In this document: piece by piece, positions 31,537 through 39,367 of the stretch
Numbering within the stretch: position 1 is the first letter of the stretch
How the letters are laid out: each line of letters begins with the position of its first letter
Virus record (IMG/VR): IMGVR_UViG_3300013233_000593
Location: 1 to 42,838 of that record
Origin: a virus
Reading direction: 5' to 3' (one strand)
Length of the DNA: 42,838 nt
Notes under the pieces: generated by a model
Database searches by the model: none
What the model was told of the DNA's origin: nothing
The model's input: the letters and a program-made list of their open reading frames with translations, nothing else
Position numbers and translations under genes: made by a program

Positions 31537-31849
31537 TAGCACGCTACAGAAATTCATCGAGCTGCAACGAGAGGCGCTCGATATCTTCACGAAAAAAAAC
31601 GCCGACTATGGCGACAGTTTCAAGGAGGACGGCGTTCTCGGTGTTATGATCCGGCAGAAGGACAAGCTTAACCGGCTCATCACGCTGGCCCGCAAAGGTG
31701 GCGAGGGGCGGCTGAAAGAGGAGTCGCTCCGTGACACACTCATCGACTACAGCAATTACAGTCTCATGGCCATAATCGCCTTCGAGGAGAGCGGGCCGGT
31801 GGTGTTGACGGAGACAGAAAAAAGCCCTTTCAAAGGAGAAGCATCCTGA
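31520..31849 (+). CDS. DUF1599 / Nmad1-type protein
   Basis: 109 aa matching the DUF1599 family (nucleotide modification associated domain 1): KKNADYGDSFKEDGVLGVMI, RQKDKLNRLI and ESLRDTLIDYSNYSLMAII. These occur in phages and are linked by context to nucleotide metabolism or modified DNA; the reaction is not established. Either ATG 31520 or 31529 could be used. The TGA overlaps the next ATG. Confidence 0.78.
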   Translation: MYQMGSSTLQKFIELQREALDIFTKKNADYGDSFKEDGVLGVMIRQKDKLNRLITLARKGGEGRLKEESLRDTLIDYSNYSLMAIIAFEESGPVVLTETEKSPFKGEAS

Positions 31850-32457
31850 TGGCCAAGGATTACAATGGCGCCCACGTCTGGGGCAACATTCACAGCATAG
31901 AGACGAAGGCGACAGAGCCCGCAAAAAAACCTTACCTTGAGTTGCAGGTCAACTGCCCCTCAGCGAAGTACGGCAATATCCGCGCCTTTTGCCGGGTGTG
32001 GGGCGAAAAACGGGTGGAGCAGGTAATGGCCGCATTCAGCGCCGGCGACACGGTAAAGGCCCAAGGGATGATGTCCCAATACGTCGGGCGGCACGAAGTC
32101 GTCAAGACCAATTTCAACATTTTTACCGTCCTCCCCTGGGACCCCGACAACGACAAACACAGCGACGCCCGCGCCACGTTCATCCTCAGCGGCGAGTGTG
32201 AAGCCTTTGCAGATGGCAATATCACTATCCGCATTGTCCGCACCAACGAGGACGAGACGAAGGTCTTGAGCGAGGAGAGCTTTGTCATTGAGTTTCCCGC
32301 ACACATGGTAATCGACCTGGGCGGAGAGCCTGTCGTCGGCATGGAGTACAACGTGAAGGGTTGCCTTCAGCAGGAGGAAGATGAGTGGGGCGACCTGACT
32401 GTTGCGGCCAGACCGGTGGTTATGAGTATTCGGGAGGTGGCAAGTGGCAATTTATGA
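31849..32457 (+). CDS. OB-fold-like protein, possible single-strand DNA-binding protein
   Basis: 202 aa, beta-rich with two similar halves. The first (KPYLELQVNCPSAKYGNIRA, DTVKAQGMMSQYV) has the strand order and size of a phage OB-fold SSB. Position before the primase fits replication. Not a close match to Escherichia coli SSB; family uncertain. AAAGGAGAAGC precedes the ATG. Confidence 0.5.
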   Translation: MAKDYNGAHVWGNIHSIETKATEPAKKPYLELQVNCPSAKYGNIRAFCRVWGEKRVEQVMAAFSAGDTVKAQGMMSQYVGRHEVVKTNFNIFTVLPWDPDNDKHSDARATFILSGECEAFADGNITIRIVRTNEDETKVLSEESFVIEFPAHMVIDLGGEPVVGMEYNVKGCLQQEEDEWGDLTVAARPVVMSIREVASGNL

Positions 32458-32653
32458 GGTCTATTTGTTGGTTTGCGATGAGTGCGATGAGATTTACGAC
32501 AGAGACGATGTTGTAAACCACAATACTCGGGATACCCAAATCCATGATGCAACGGCAAATGGGTGGTTGGTAAGCGAGGATAAAGATGAGGCAACCTGTC
32601 CTGATTGTCAAACGAGGAGCGACAAACAGTGCGAAGCCAATGGGTTTGAATAG
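32444..32653 (+). CDS. Small zinc-finger protein (69 aa)
   Basis: GTG start within the end of the OB-fold gene. CDEC near residue 11 and CPDC near residue 52 form a probable zinc site. GGGAGGTGGCAA lies around the start. Function unknown. Confidence 0.6.
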   Translation: MAIYEVYLLVCDECDEIYDRDDVVNHNTRDTQIHDATANGWLVSEDKDEATCPDCQTRSDKQCEANGFE

Positions 32654-32664
32654 AGGTAAAAGTA

Positions 32665-32853
32665 ATGCGTAGAAGAACTTACACCAAAGAGATCTACGCG
32701 CTAAAGAAGGCCCGGGCTTTAGCACTTCTGGCAACAGACGAGACGTTGACCAGTAGGATCTTGGCGCAACGCCTCGGCGTATCCCGGTTTTTAATTGACA
32801 AATGGTGCAAAGAGGCGAAGGCGAATAGAGACAATGCCGGACGATCCATTTAA
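32665..32853 (+). CDS. Small HTH protein (62 aa)
   Basis: LTSRILAQRLGVSRFLIDKW is a clear helix-turn-helix; the rest is basic. Candidate early transcription regulator. AGAGGTAAAAGT lies before the ATG. Overlaps the next gene by 20 bases. Confidence 0.62.
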   Translation: MRRRTYTKEIYALKKARALALLATDETLTSRILAQRLGVSRFLIDKWCKEAKANRDNAGRSI

Positions 32854-33196
32854 AGAGTGTTTCACGGAGATCCATGACAAGCTTTACAGCATGGTTGTTG
32901 ATCTCTACCCCGCCGCAGTCAACGGTGAGGCATTCTCTTGGGCGAAGGAGAACCGGCGGCCCCTTTATGACGCATGGGCACAGGCCGCCGGGGAGATAGA
33001 CGATCTTTGGGAGAAGACATCTACCGAAGTTTTTAAGAAGGCAGTTTATGCCTGGGCAAAGGCAGTGCTGGCGATTTATAAGGCGTTCCATCAATTTAAA
33101 ATTGACAATTGTCGGTTGATAACAAGCCCCAACAATCCGCACAATCACCCCGGTTGGACAATGGCGGAGGAACCGAAGCAGGGGGGGTTATTTTGA
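32834..33196 (+). CDS. Hypothetical protein (120 aa)
   Basis: ATG 32834 lies inside the end of the HTH gene; earlier Mets in frame would overlap it further. Helical, Trp-rich (NRRPLYDAWAQAAGEIDDLW). Near the C-terminus HQFKIDNCRL is encoded by an AATTGACAATT-family repeat. No known family. Confidence 0.55.
   Translation: MPDDPFKECFTEIHDKLYSMVVDLYPAAVNGEAFSWAKENRRPLYDAWAQAAGEIDDLWEKTSTEVFKKAVYAWAKAVLAIYKAFHQFKIDNCRLITSPNNPHNHPGWTMAEEPKQGGLF
33100..33110. repeat. AATTGACAATT repeat inside the 120-aa gene
   Basis: Eleven bases of the dispersed family, in frame, flanked by related ATCAATTTAAA sequence. Confidence 0.5.
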
Positions 33197-33339
33197 TGTC
33201 TTGGCCGCGAGGAAGATATAACAACCAATTTTTCGTCCTTATCTGCCCCTGCATCACATTGAAAACGTGCGTCACAGGCGATCCTCGAAGGCCGGTTTTT
33301 AAGGGAAAGCAAAGGATTAGGCTGAGGGCTGAATACTGA
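33196..33339 (+). CDS. Small hypothetical protein (47 aa)
   Basis: The ATG shares a base with the preceding TGA. It begins MSWPRGRYNNQFFVLICPCI; the basic tail runs into a GGCTGAGGGCTGAA-type repeat. Support is the overlap and composition only. Confidence 0.4.
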   Translation: MSWPRGRYNNQFFVLICPCITLKTCVTGDPRRPVFKGKQRIRLRAEY

Positions 33340-33393
33340 AGGTTTTAAGGCAAATCAACATGGGATGGGGCAGAAACGGTGGGAGGTGCGGAG

Positions 33394-33636
33394 ATGAATT
33401 TGATTGGATCGCTAAGCGAGGGCGCAGCTATAAAAACACCAAAAGAGAAATACTCAAACGAGCCTCACTATAATTATCTTGTTACTATGCTCGCAACTTT
33501 TATTTGCGAAGAGCAGTACACAGCGGCTGAAGTAAAAGCTGCCGCCGAGATTGCATCTGTTATAGCCCAAGAGACAAACAACTTAAAAACCTTCAGCCCT
33601 GCCCGCGGCAGGCAGGCTAAACAACCTAATCCATGA
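33394..33636 (+). CDS. Small hypothetical protein (80 aa)
   Basis: ATG 33394 chosen (GGAGGTGCGGAG just upstream). Helical middle (YTAAEVKAAAEIASVIAQET). The last ~15 residues (FSPARGRQAKQPNP) are encoded by a CTTCAGCCCTGCC.GGCAGGC intergenic-type repeat, so the gene seems to have been extended into a repeat. The TGA overlaps the primase ATG. Confidence 0.55.
   Translation: MNLIGSLSEGAAIKTPKEKYSNEPHYNYLVTMLATFICEEQYTAAEVKAAAEIASVIAQETNNLKTFSPARGRQAKQPNP
33585..33632. repeat. CTTCAGCC / GCCCGCGGCAGGCAGG repeat at the primase start
   Basis: Same elements as at 15911-15965, including GGCTAAACAACCTA, here read in frame as the tail of the 80-aa gene. Confidence 0.6.
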
Positions 33637-34667
33637 CCGACTTCGACGACGTTAAACAGGCTCTCGACCCGGCGGAAGTAGCCAGGCATTACGGCGCAGC
33701 GATGAAAGGCCGCTTTGCCAACCCGTCGCCGTGTTGCGGTCATAATGATTGCTGCTCTATCAGCTCTGAAGATCGGGTGTGGAAGTGTCACTCTTGCGGG
33801 AAAGGCGGTTCCGTAATCGACCTGATTATGGAGGTCGATGGTGTGGAAAAGCGCGGCGCCCTGAGCAAGGCGGCGGAATTGGCCGGTATTGAGATTGCCG
33901 GGGGCCTGGGGTCTGGGACCAGAGCCCGGAAGGGCGAAGGGGCGCAGGAGCAGGTTTATCGGTTGACTGCTGAGTACTATCACGCTGCCATGCTCAATGG
34001 CTCCGGCAAGGCCGGGCGTGACTGGTTTCTTTCAATGCGGGGGCACAAAGAGAGCACCCTTAAAAAGATGCAGGTAGGGTTTGCAGACGGAAAGCTCCTT
34101 GACCATCTCGGAGAGCACGGCTACTCCCCGGCGGACGTTATAAAGTACGGCCTGGCGACGGACAGGGACCCCAAGGGGAAGGTCATCAAGCCCCGCGATT
34201 ATTTCTGGAAAGGGTTGGCAGTCTTCCCCATCGTCGATCACGACGGACGGGTGATCTCCTTCACGTCAAAAGACCCATCAAAAAAGTATCCCGGACTCCT
34301 TCTGAAAGGCGCCGGGAAAAAGTGGTTTATCAACTACGCCGCTCTCGGTCGCTATGACGAACTCTTCGTCGTCGAGGGAGAGAACGACGTGGCGAGCCTC
34401 ATGGACGTCGGCTGCGACAACGTCGTCGGCACGGCCGGCGGGCCCGGCAAAGAGCAGGTGACGCTCTTGCAAAACTTCTGCGCCGGAAAGACCGTCTACC
34501 TCTGGGAGGAGAAGGACAAACAGACCGACTGGCGCAAACCCACCGGCGGTCAACGCTTCGTCCGCTTTTTCTACGAGGCCCTTAAAGAGAGCAGTGTCAA
34601 CGTGCGGATCATCGTCCATCCCGGCGACGCAAAAGACCCGGACGACTACGTGAGGGGGTTGGGGTGA
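33633..34667 (+). CDS. DNA primase (zinc-binding plus Toprim)
   Basis: 344 aa. The N-terminal zinc-binding domain (SPCCGHNDCC ... WKCHSCGKGGSVIDL, about residues 32-70) is of the CHC2 type. The Toprim domain has LFVVEGENDVASLMDVGCDN (catalytic Glu near 249) and an acidic KTVYLWEEKDKQ. It would make RNA primers, with helicase activity from the 671-aa ATPase two genes downstream. The GTG of the methyltransferase overlaps its stop. Confidence 0.9.
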   Translation: MTDFDDVKQALDPAEVARHYGAAMKGRFANPSPCCGHNDCCSISSEDRVWKCHSCGKGGSVIDLIMEVDGVEKRGALSKAAELAGIEIAGGLGSGTRARKGEGAQEQVYRLTAEYYHAAMLNGSGKAGRDWFLSMRGHKESTLKKMQVGFADGKLLDHLGEHGYSPADVIKYGLATDRDPKGKVIKPRDYFWKGLAVFPIVDHDGRVISFTSKDPSKKYPGLLLKGAGKKWFINYAALGRYDELFVVEGENDVASLMDVGCDNVVGTAGGPGKEQVTLLQNFCAGKTVYLWEEKDKQTDWRKPTGGQRFVRFFYEALKESSVNVRIIVHPGDAKDPDDYVRGLG

Positions 34668-35329
34668 ATGAACTATCTCTCTTCTCCGGCGGTGGCGGTG
34701 GTCTTCTCGGAACAAAATTGCTCCGATGGAAAAACATAGGATATGTCGAAAATAACGACTACTGTCAGAGAATCATTACTCAACGAATACGGGACGGAAT
34801 CCTCGATGAGGCCCCCATATTCGGCGATATCAGGGCATTCCTCAGTGACGGGTACGCCGAGGCATATCAGGGCTTGGTTGATGTCGTTACGGCTGGCTTC
34901 CCCTGCCAGCCTTTCTCTGTTGCCGGGAGACAGGCCGGAGAAGACGACCCGTGCAATATGTGGCCTGAAACGTGGGAGTCTATTCGCATCATACGACCGC
35001 GATACGTCTTCCTGGAGAACGTCCCAGGTCTCCTTGCTCACAAATATATTCAGCGAATATTCGGAGACCTGGCCGAAGGCGGGTACTGTATGCGGTGGCG
35101 TTGCCTGTCGGCAGCCGAAGTGGGAGCGCCTCATAAGCGCAATCGAATACGGGGGGCCGAGTCAATGGAAGAGGAACACGCCGCCTCTGAATGTGGTGGC
35201 TGGTGGGAGACTGAACCCGATGTGGATCGAGTGGCTCATGGGGTGGCCTCTAGGGTGGACAGAATTGAAGCCCTTGGAAATGGACAAGTACCGGCAGTGG
35301 TTGCGGCAGTTTGGGGGTTGTTGGTATGA
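34664..35329 (+). CDS. Cytosine-C5 DNA methyltransferase (Dcm type)
   Basis: 221 aa, short for the family. Motif I is LFSGGGGGLLGTK (SAM binding), motif IV TAGFPCQPFS with catalytic Cys ~81, motif VI PRYVFLENVPGLL, motif VIII APHKRNRI, and the C-terminal motif IX/X region RVDRIEALGNGQVPAVVAAV. The target-recognition region between VIII and IX is almost absent (about 35 residues). The phage may use it to protect its DNA. Another long, family-like frame overlaps nearly all of it. Confidence 0.85.
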   Translation: MNELSLFSGGGGGLLGTKLLRWKNIGYVENNDYCQRIITQRIRDGILDEAPIFGDIRAFLSDGYAEAYQGLVDVVTAGFPCQPFSVAGRQAGEDDPCNMWPETWESIRIIRPRYVFLENVPGLLAHKYIQRIFGDLAEGGYCMRWRCLSAAEVGAPHKRNRIRGAESMEEEHAASECGGWWETEPDVDRVAHGVASRVDRIEALGNGQVPAVVAAVWGLLV

Positions 35330-35357
35330 CCATAACAACCTTCAGCCTTCAGCTTAA
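34743..35357 (+). CDS. Overlapping frame within the methyltransferase gene (204 aa), possibly coding
   Basis: This frame, +1 to the methyltransferase, is open for 204 codons. It carries motifs I associate with a distinct phage protein family: SLFASYDRDTSSWRTSQVSL, EYSETWPKAGTV, QPKWERLI and LNPMWIEWLMGWPLGWTELK. In such proteins these form the C-terminal, specificity-type part of phage methyltransferases. The ATG has only a weak ribosome site. Either both frames are used or one is a relic of a frameshifted ancestor. Confidence 0.45.
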   Translation: MSKITTTVRESLLNEYGTESSMRPPYSAISGHSSVTGTPRHIRAWLMSLRLASPASLSLLPGDRPEKTTRAICGLKRGSLFASYDRDTSSWRTSQVSLLTNIFSEYSETWPKAGTVCGGVACRQPKWERLISAIEYGGPSQWKRNTPPLNVVAGGRLNPMWIEWLMGWPLGWTELKPLEMDKYRQWLRQFGGCWYDHNNLQPSA

Positions 35358-35375
35358 CAGCCTGGCATTGCCAAT

Positions 35376-37391
35376 ATGACCCCACGGCAAGCCATAAAAC
35401 GCCTCACTGAGGCCAGCCTGACGCCTCTGGCGTGGGAAATTGACAAGGTAGCCGCCATTGCCGAGGCCGGAGATCGTTTGTCGGCGCTCAGGCTCCGCAA
35501 AATACCAGCGATGATCAACGCCCTGACGGTCAGGGCGGAGCGGGAGGTCTACACCGACCGGGTGACCAAGGCGTGCGGATTCTCGGCCAAGGCGGTCGAG
35601 GACCTGCTGGAGATGTCCGTTGACCTTCGTAGGGGGCTCGGTGAGCGGTGGGCTGACCTACGGAAGGCCGATGCTCACGAGTTAAGCTGTCATATCTTTC
35701 ATTGGTTCGAGAACGGCGCTGGCGGTAAGTTTTTTAAAACCTCGGACGGCAAGGCCCGGCTCTTCTATCACGGCAAACATTATGAGATAAGTCCCAGTGA
35801 TGACAGTTTTAACGGCCTGATGTACCGCATGACGCGCCTGGCAGCTATCGAAAAGCCGGGGCCGCTCCTCTGGTACTATCTGAAGATGAAGTGCCTTGAA
35901 GAAGGCGAACCTATCGACATGGTGTCATGGCTCTTCACGGACAGGGAGAGGGATGTTGTCTACCTCAACCTGAACTCACCCCACAATAAGATTTTACGCA
36001 TTGCTCCCGGCGAAGAGCCGACTCTGATGGAGAACGGTACGAACGAACACTCGGTACTCCTCTCCAGCTCCCCGCAGATGCGGGAATTCCAGTACAATCC
36101 AAATGCGAGCGAAGCCGAAGGCTTTGCGGCGCTAAAATCCCTGTTAATGGATACAACCCCGTCTGAGGGGCCGCAGCGGTATTTTTATTTATGCTGGCTC
36201 TTAACAACGTTCCTCCTGGACTTCCAGGGCGACCGTGGGCTCTTGCAGGTTATCGCAAGCTCAAAAATCGGCAAGTCGAAAGTTGGAGAGAGGTCCAGCC
36301 AGCTCCTTTATGGCAGCAACTATGTCGGCAGCGGCACAGGCCCGGCAGATGTGAGGATTGCGACCAGTAACCCGATCTGTTTTCTCGACAATATCGAGAA
36401 CCGCAACCTCACACAGACGAGGGTTGACTTTATGTTGCTCCTTGCCAACTCAGCGGTGAAGCCTAAGAGCAAGGCTGGATCTGATACGGAGGTGCTCTAT
36501 CAACGCCTGCAATCAATGGGATTCATCACGAGTATCGAGGCTTTCCCCGGCAAATATCCCGAGTTGCTCAACCGGACGTTTCCGTTGATGCTGGAAAAAC
36601 GGTACATGCTGCACGGCTACATGCACAATGAGATTATGAGGGCGATACTGAAAAAGAGGAACATCATCCTTTCGGCGATATTGAAGATGTTTAGCCGGGT
36701 GGTGTTGCCGCGCCTGGAGGAAAGGTCCGACTGGTCTAAACATCTGGCGACCGTACACGCCGGGCACAATAAGGACCGGATGAACGAACACCTGTCTATG
36801 ATCCTGCTGGTGTTGGAGGGAATCCTCGAACACATCCCCTGGCGACCCGATACGCCTATCAAAAAACAGTCATCGGAGCTGCTCGCAAAATGGATCAGCT
36901 ATCAGGAAGAGCAGGCACACCAGACGGCAATCACCTCAAACGATCTCGTTACCATCATGGACGGGCTGGCCAAAGAAGTGATGATCAAGATCAGGGGACA
37001 CGAAAACCTCAATTATCAGCCTAAAAAAGGTTTTGATTGTAATGTCCTCATCTTTAACGACCCCGAGTACAGAGAGACGTTCTATCTCACAGAAGAAATA
37101 GAAGAGGATAGCGACGACCCGGCCCTCGGTTTCAAAATTACCGTGCAGCGCCTCAATTTCATAATGTCCGCCGCCGACCTATGGCGCCTCTTCAACAAGT
37201 ATTGCGCCCACGAGCACACAAGAAACCCTTTCGAAAATCCCACCGCTCTTGGGAGCCGTCTGGCAAACGACAAGGACACCATGGAAGCCGGTGAATGGAA
37301 GTATCACACCGGCAAGGATCGCCTTCAGTACAAGAAGGTGATGGGTCACTGGCATTGGAGGCTGTCTATGCGCTTCCCCATAAATGACTAA
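35376..37391 (+). CDS. Replication ATPase/helicase-like protein (671 aa)
   Basis: A P-loop ATPase with IASSKIGKSKVGERSSQLLY (Walker A, about residues 291-300) and PICFLDNIENRN (Walker B-like). The N-terminal ~250 residues are a separate mixed domain and the C-terminal ~180 are helical. Next to the primase and just before the iterons, it is most likely the replicative helicase or initiator. Not a DnaB family member by eye; a family name is uncertain. Confidence 0.68.
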   Translation: MTPRQAIKRLTEASLTPLAWEIDKVAAIAEAGDRLSALRLRKIPAMINALTVRAEREVYTDRVTKACGFSAKAVEDLLEMSVDLRRGLGERWADLRKADAHELSCHIFHWFENGAGGKFFKTSDGKARLFYHGKHYEISPSDDSFNGLMYRMTRLAAIEKPGPLLWYYLKMKCLEEGEPIDMVSWLFTDRERDVVYLNLNSPHNKILRIAPGEEPTLMENGTNEHSVLLSSSPQMREFQYNPNASEAEGFAALKSLLMDTTPSEGPQRYFYLCWLLTTFLLDFQGDRGLLQVIASSKIGKSKVGERSSQLLYGSNYVGSGTGPADVRIATSNPICFLDNIENRNLTQTRVDFMLLLANSAVKPKSKAGSDTEVLYQRLQSMGFITSIEAFPGKYPELLNRTFPLMLEKRYMLHGYMHNEIMRAILKKRNIILSAILKMFSRVVLPRLEERSDWSKHLATVHAGHNKDRMNEHLSMILLVLEGILEHIPWRPDTPIKKQSSELLAKWISYQEEQAHQTAITSNDLVTIMDGLAKEVMIKIRGHENLNYQPKKGFDCNVLIFNDPEYRETFYLTEEIEEDSDDPALGFKITVQRLNFIMSAADLWRLFNKYCAHEHTRNPFENPTALGSRLANDKDTMEAGEWKYHTGKDRLQYKKVMGHWHWRLSMRFPIND

Positions 37392-37457
37392 TGATTACAG
37401 CTATTTACACTTTTTTTTGTGTAAAGTCTCATTTCTGGAGGGTCACAACTTTTTGAA

Positions 37458-37672
37458 ATGGTTCCCCTAAACTATAACTATACTTCTAAGTATATGATAA
37501 TAATAAGGAAATTTAGGGGAACCATTAGGGGAACCATAGGGGAACCATAGGGGAACCTAGGGGAACCATAGGGGAACCATTTTTATTGTCTCAAATGGTT
37601 CCCCTAAACTTAACTATTCAATATATAAGGTGAATTAGGTGTTTAGGGGAAGCAGGGAAGTAGGGGAACCAT
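37458..37672. repeat. 11-bp iteron array, candidate replication origin
   Basis: AGGGGAACCAT occurs in direct tandem at 37515, 37527, 37538, 37549 (AGGGGAACCT), 37559 and 37570, at close to 11-base spacing, and again at 37662. Inverted copies (ATGGTTCCCCT) lie at 37458-37468 and 37595-37605, and AGGGGAAGCAG is at 37645. An AT-rich stretch (37470-37512) lies beside the array. The phasing puts every copy on one face of the helix. An initiator or the adjacent recombinase could bind here. Confidence 0.88.
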
Positions 37673-37677
37673 TATTT

Positions 37678-38700
37678 ATGCTCTCAAAAACTGAAAACCT
37701 ACTAAAAGGCTTTGAAAAGTGGCTTCTCGGATGCGAAAAATCACCCTTCACTGTGAGGTCTTACCTCGAAAAAGTGGTACCTTTTTGCCAATGGCTGGAT
37801 GCCAGGGCGGTCGATATCCTCGAAGTGGACCCGCAAGAGGCCGGGTATTTTTTCCAGTATCTGTTGCTGAAGAAAAAACATGCGGCCAACACCCGGAACC
37901 TGGCTTACACGGCGATCCGCCAATTCTATAACTATCTGGTTGCCCAGCAATTGATGGCGGCCAACCCACTGGACGATGTGACAGCGCCGAAGAAAGAGTA
38001 TCGGAAGATGGGTGCGTTGACGAACGATGAAGTGCAACTATTGATACACGCGCCTGGCATGGACACGGAGCGCGGCCTCAGAGATACCGCCATGATTGCG
38101 CTGTTGACGGCTGTTGGATCAAGGGTGTCTGCGTTGACCCGACTGAGGCTTGGTGACATAAGGGCCGAAGAGGTCACACTTCCGCCCCGGTGTGGATACT
38201 GCAATCAGGTCGATTACTCCGGAGCGTCAAGGATGAGGCCGAAAAAAAAGACCATGGCGATTTTGACTTTGCGTGAGAAGGGGAACAAACAGTGGGACAT
38301 CCCGCTGAATGACAAGGGCGCGTTCTACCTCAATCAATACCTGGTACAGCGGGAGTTTGGCAGTGATAGCGATATCGTCTTCCCGGCGTTGAAGCGGCGC
38401 CCTGTCCGGCCTATCTCCAGAGCCGGGATATTGAGCGTTATCAAGCGGTATGCTCGGGAGGCAAAGATCAAGGGCTCCGTGTCACCCCACAGCTTCCGCC
38501 GTGCTGCGATAACCTGGCTCCTCGATTGTGGTGTGGATGAGATGGTGGTTAAGAATTACTTCGGTCACGCTGCCCTCTCCACAACAGAGAGGTACCGCAA
38601 CGTGACGCATCGTTCTTTCATGTTCGCCGGTGTCGCAGCAGAAAAGAATCTACTGGAAGCTATTGAAACTCCTATGGATAAGATCATAGAGAAAGGTTGA
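37678..38700 (+). CDS. Tyrosine recombinase, Xer-like
   Basis: 340 aa from ATG 37678; the GTG at 37639 is in frame but would run through an iteron. Core-binding domain (~5-100) then catalytic domain with Arg in TAVGSRVSALTRLRL, Lys in TLREKGNKQWDIP, HSFRRAA (HxxR) and FGHAALSTTERYRN with the nucleophile Tyr. An insert with CGYCNQVDYSGASRMRPKKK between strands is unusual. It is a second tyrosine recombinase besides the integrase and may resolve multimers or act at the iterons. Confidence 0.88.
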   Translation: MLSKTENLLKGFEKWLLGCEKSPFTVRSYLEKVVPFCQWLDARAVDILEVDPQEAGYFFQYLLLKKKHAANTRNLAYTAIRQFYNYLVAQQLMAANPLDDVTAPKKEYRKMGALTNDEVQLLIHAPGMDTERGLRDTAMIALLTAVGSRVSALTRLRLGDIRAEEVTLPPRCGYCNQVDYSGASRMRPKKKTMAILTLREKGNKQWDIPLNDKGAFYLNQYLVQREFGSDSDIVFPALKRRPVRPISRAGILSVIKRYAREAKIKGSVSPHSFRRAAITWLLDCGVDEMVVKNYFGHAALSTTERYRNVTHRSFMFAGVAAEKNLLEAIETPMDKIIEKG

Positions 38701-39082
38701 TGTCTGTCTGTTGCTTCGTCAAGTGTCTAGTTCTGTGTGGTTGTTAATTTTAGATAACCATATAAATACTGGTACTTTTCTGGATGGAGAAATAGGGTTA
38801 TTAGAAAAGAACTTGCCTCCGTTACTACAGCTCTTGCCACGGTATCTAAACTGGTTAAATAGTGTAGTGATATCAACTTGTTGGGGTATACATTAATGGT
38901 CAGTAGTGTAAATACAGAGGCAGGGAGAGCAAAATCATTTATTTTTAGAAGGGGGTAGGGGTCTAATTAGGGGGCTACTGTCTTGGAAAAATATGAGGTA
39001 TTTTTGATTCCAGGTTTATTGGCGCGTAGGTGTTTGTTATTTTTTTTGTTTATCAGTGAAAATAAAGGGGGGCGCGGGGGGA
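38701..39082. other. 382-base AT-rich gap before the Mor-like gene
   Basis: No convincing gene: the one 61-codon ORF (38711-38896) lacks a ribosome site. It contains TATACAT and TTTTTTTTGTTTATCA stretches and a G-rich end (GGGGGGCGCGGGGGG) directly before the Mor-like ATG. I could not place a consensus promoter; the csf operon promoter should lie here. Confidence 0.5.
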
Positions 39083-39367
39083 ATGGCAGACTTTAAGCCC
39101 TCAGACGGGTCTCATGGGTTCCTGGCCGAGGTCGAGCAGCTCCTCAATGATGCCCTCGGCTCTCCGCACGGCACACTGGAGTTCAAGGGCATCCTTGACC
39201 GGCACGGCGGCGGCGACATCTACATCCCGACATCGACCGAGGTTTATAATTTATGGCGACAAAAGCAGATAAGGGCCCGTTTCACCGGCAGCAACTATCA
39301 GGAGTTGGCCGACGAGACCGGCCTCTCTGCTCGACACATCAGGAGGATAATTCATGACGACAAATAG
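39083..39367 (+). CDS. Mor-family transcription activator
   Basis: 94 aa from ATG 39083, preceded by GGGGGGAATGG (an upstream GTG at 39056 is less likely). The family pattern is clear: GGGDIYIPTSTEV, a basic RQKQIRARFTGSN and an HTH YQELADETGLSARHIRRIIH. Mu Mor and C activate middle and late promoters by binding DNA as dimers. Here the gene overlaps csf1 by 14 bases, so it is the first gene of the csf operon and may also turn on the late genes. Confidence 0.82.
   Translation: MADFKPSDGSHGFLAEVEQLLNDALGSPHGTLEFKGILDRHGGGDIYIPTSTEVYNLWRQKQIRARFTGSNYQELADETGLSARHIRRIIHDDK

Noticed and set aside
37458-37672. Repeat array as a CRISPR array for the type IV-B system
   Set aside because: Units are 11 bases in direct contact with no spacers, and some are inverted. 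This fits iterons, not CRISPR repeats.
38711-38896. 61-aa ORF after the Xer-like gene
   Set aside because: No ribosome site, AT-rich random-looking composition and no neighbours that overlap it.
39083-39367. Mu-type transposable phage, given the Mor-like gene and Mu-like head genes
   Set aside because: No transposase A/B genes are present, while a tyrosine integrase with a tRNA attP is.
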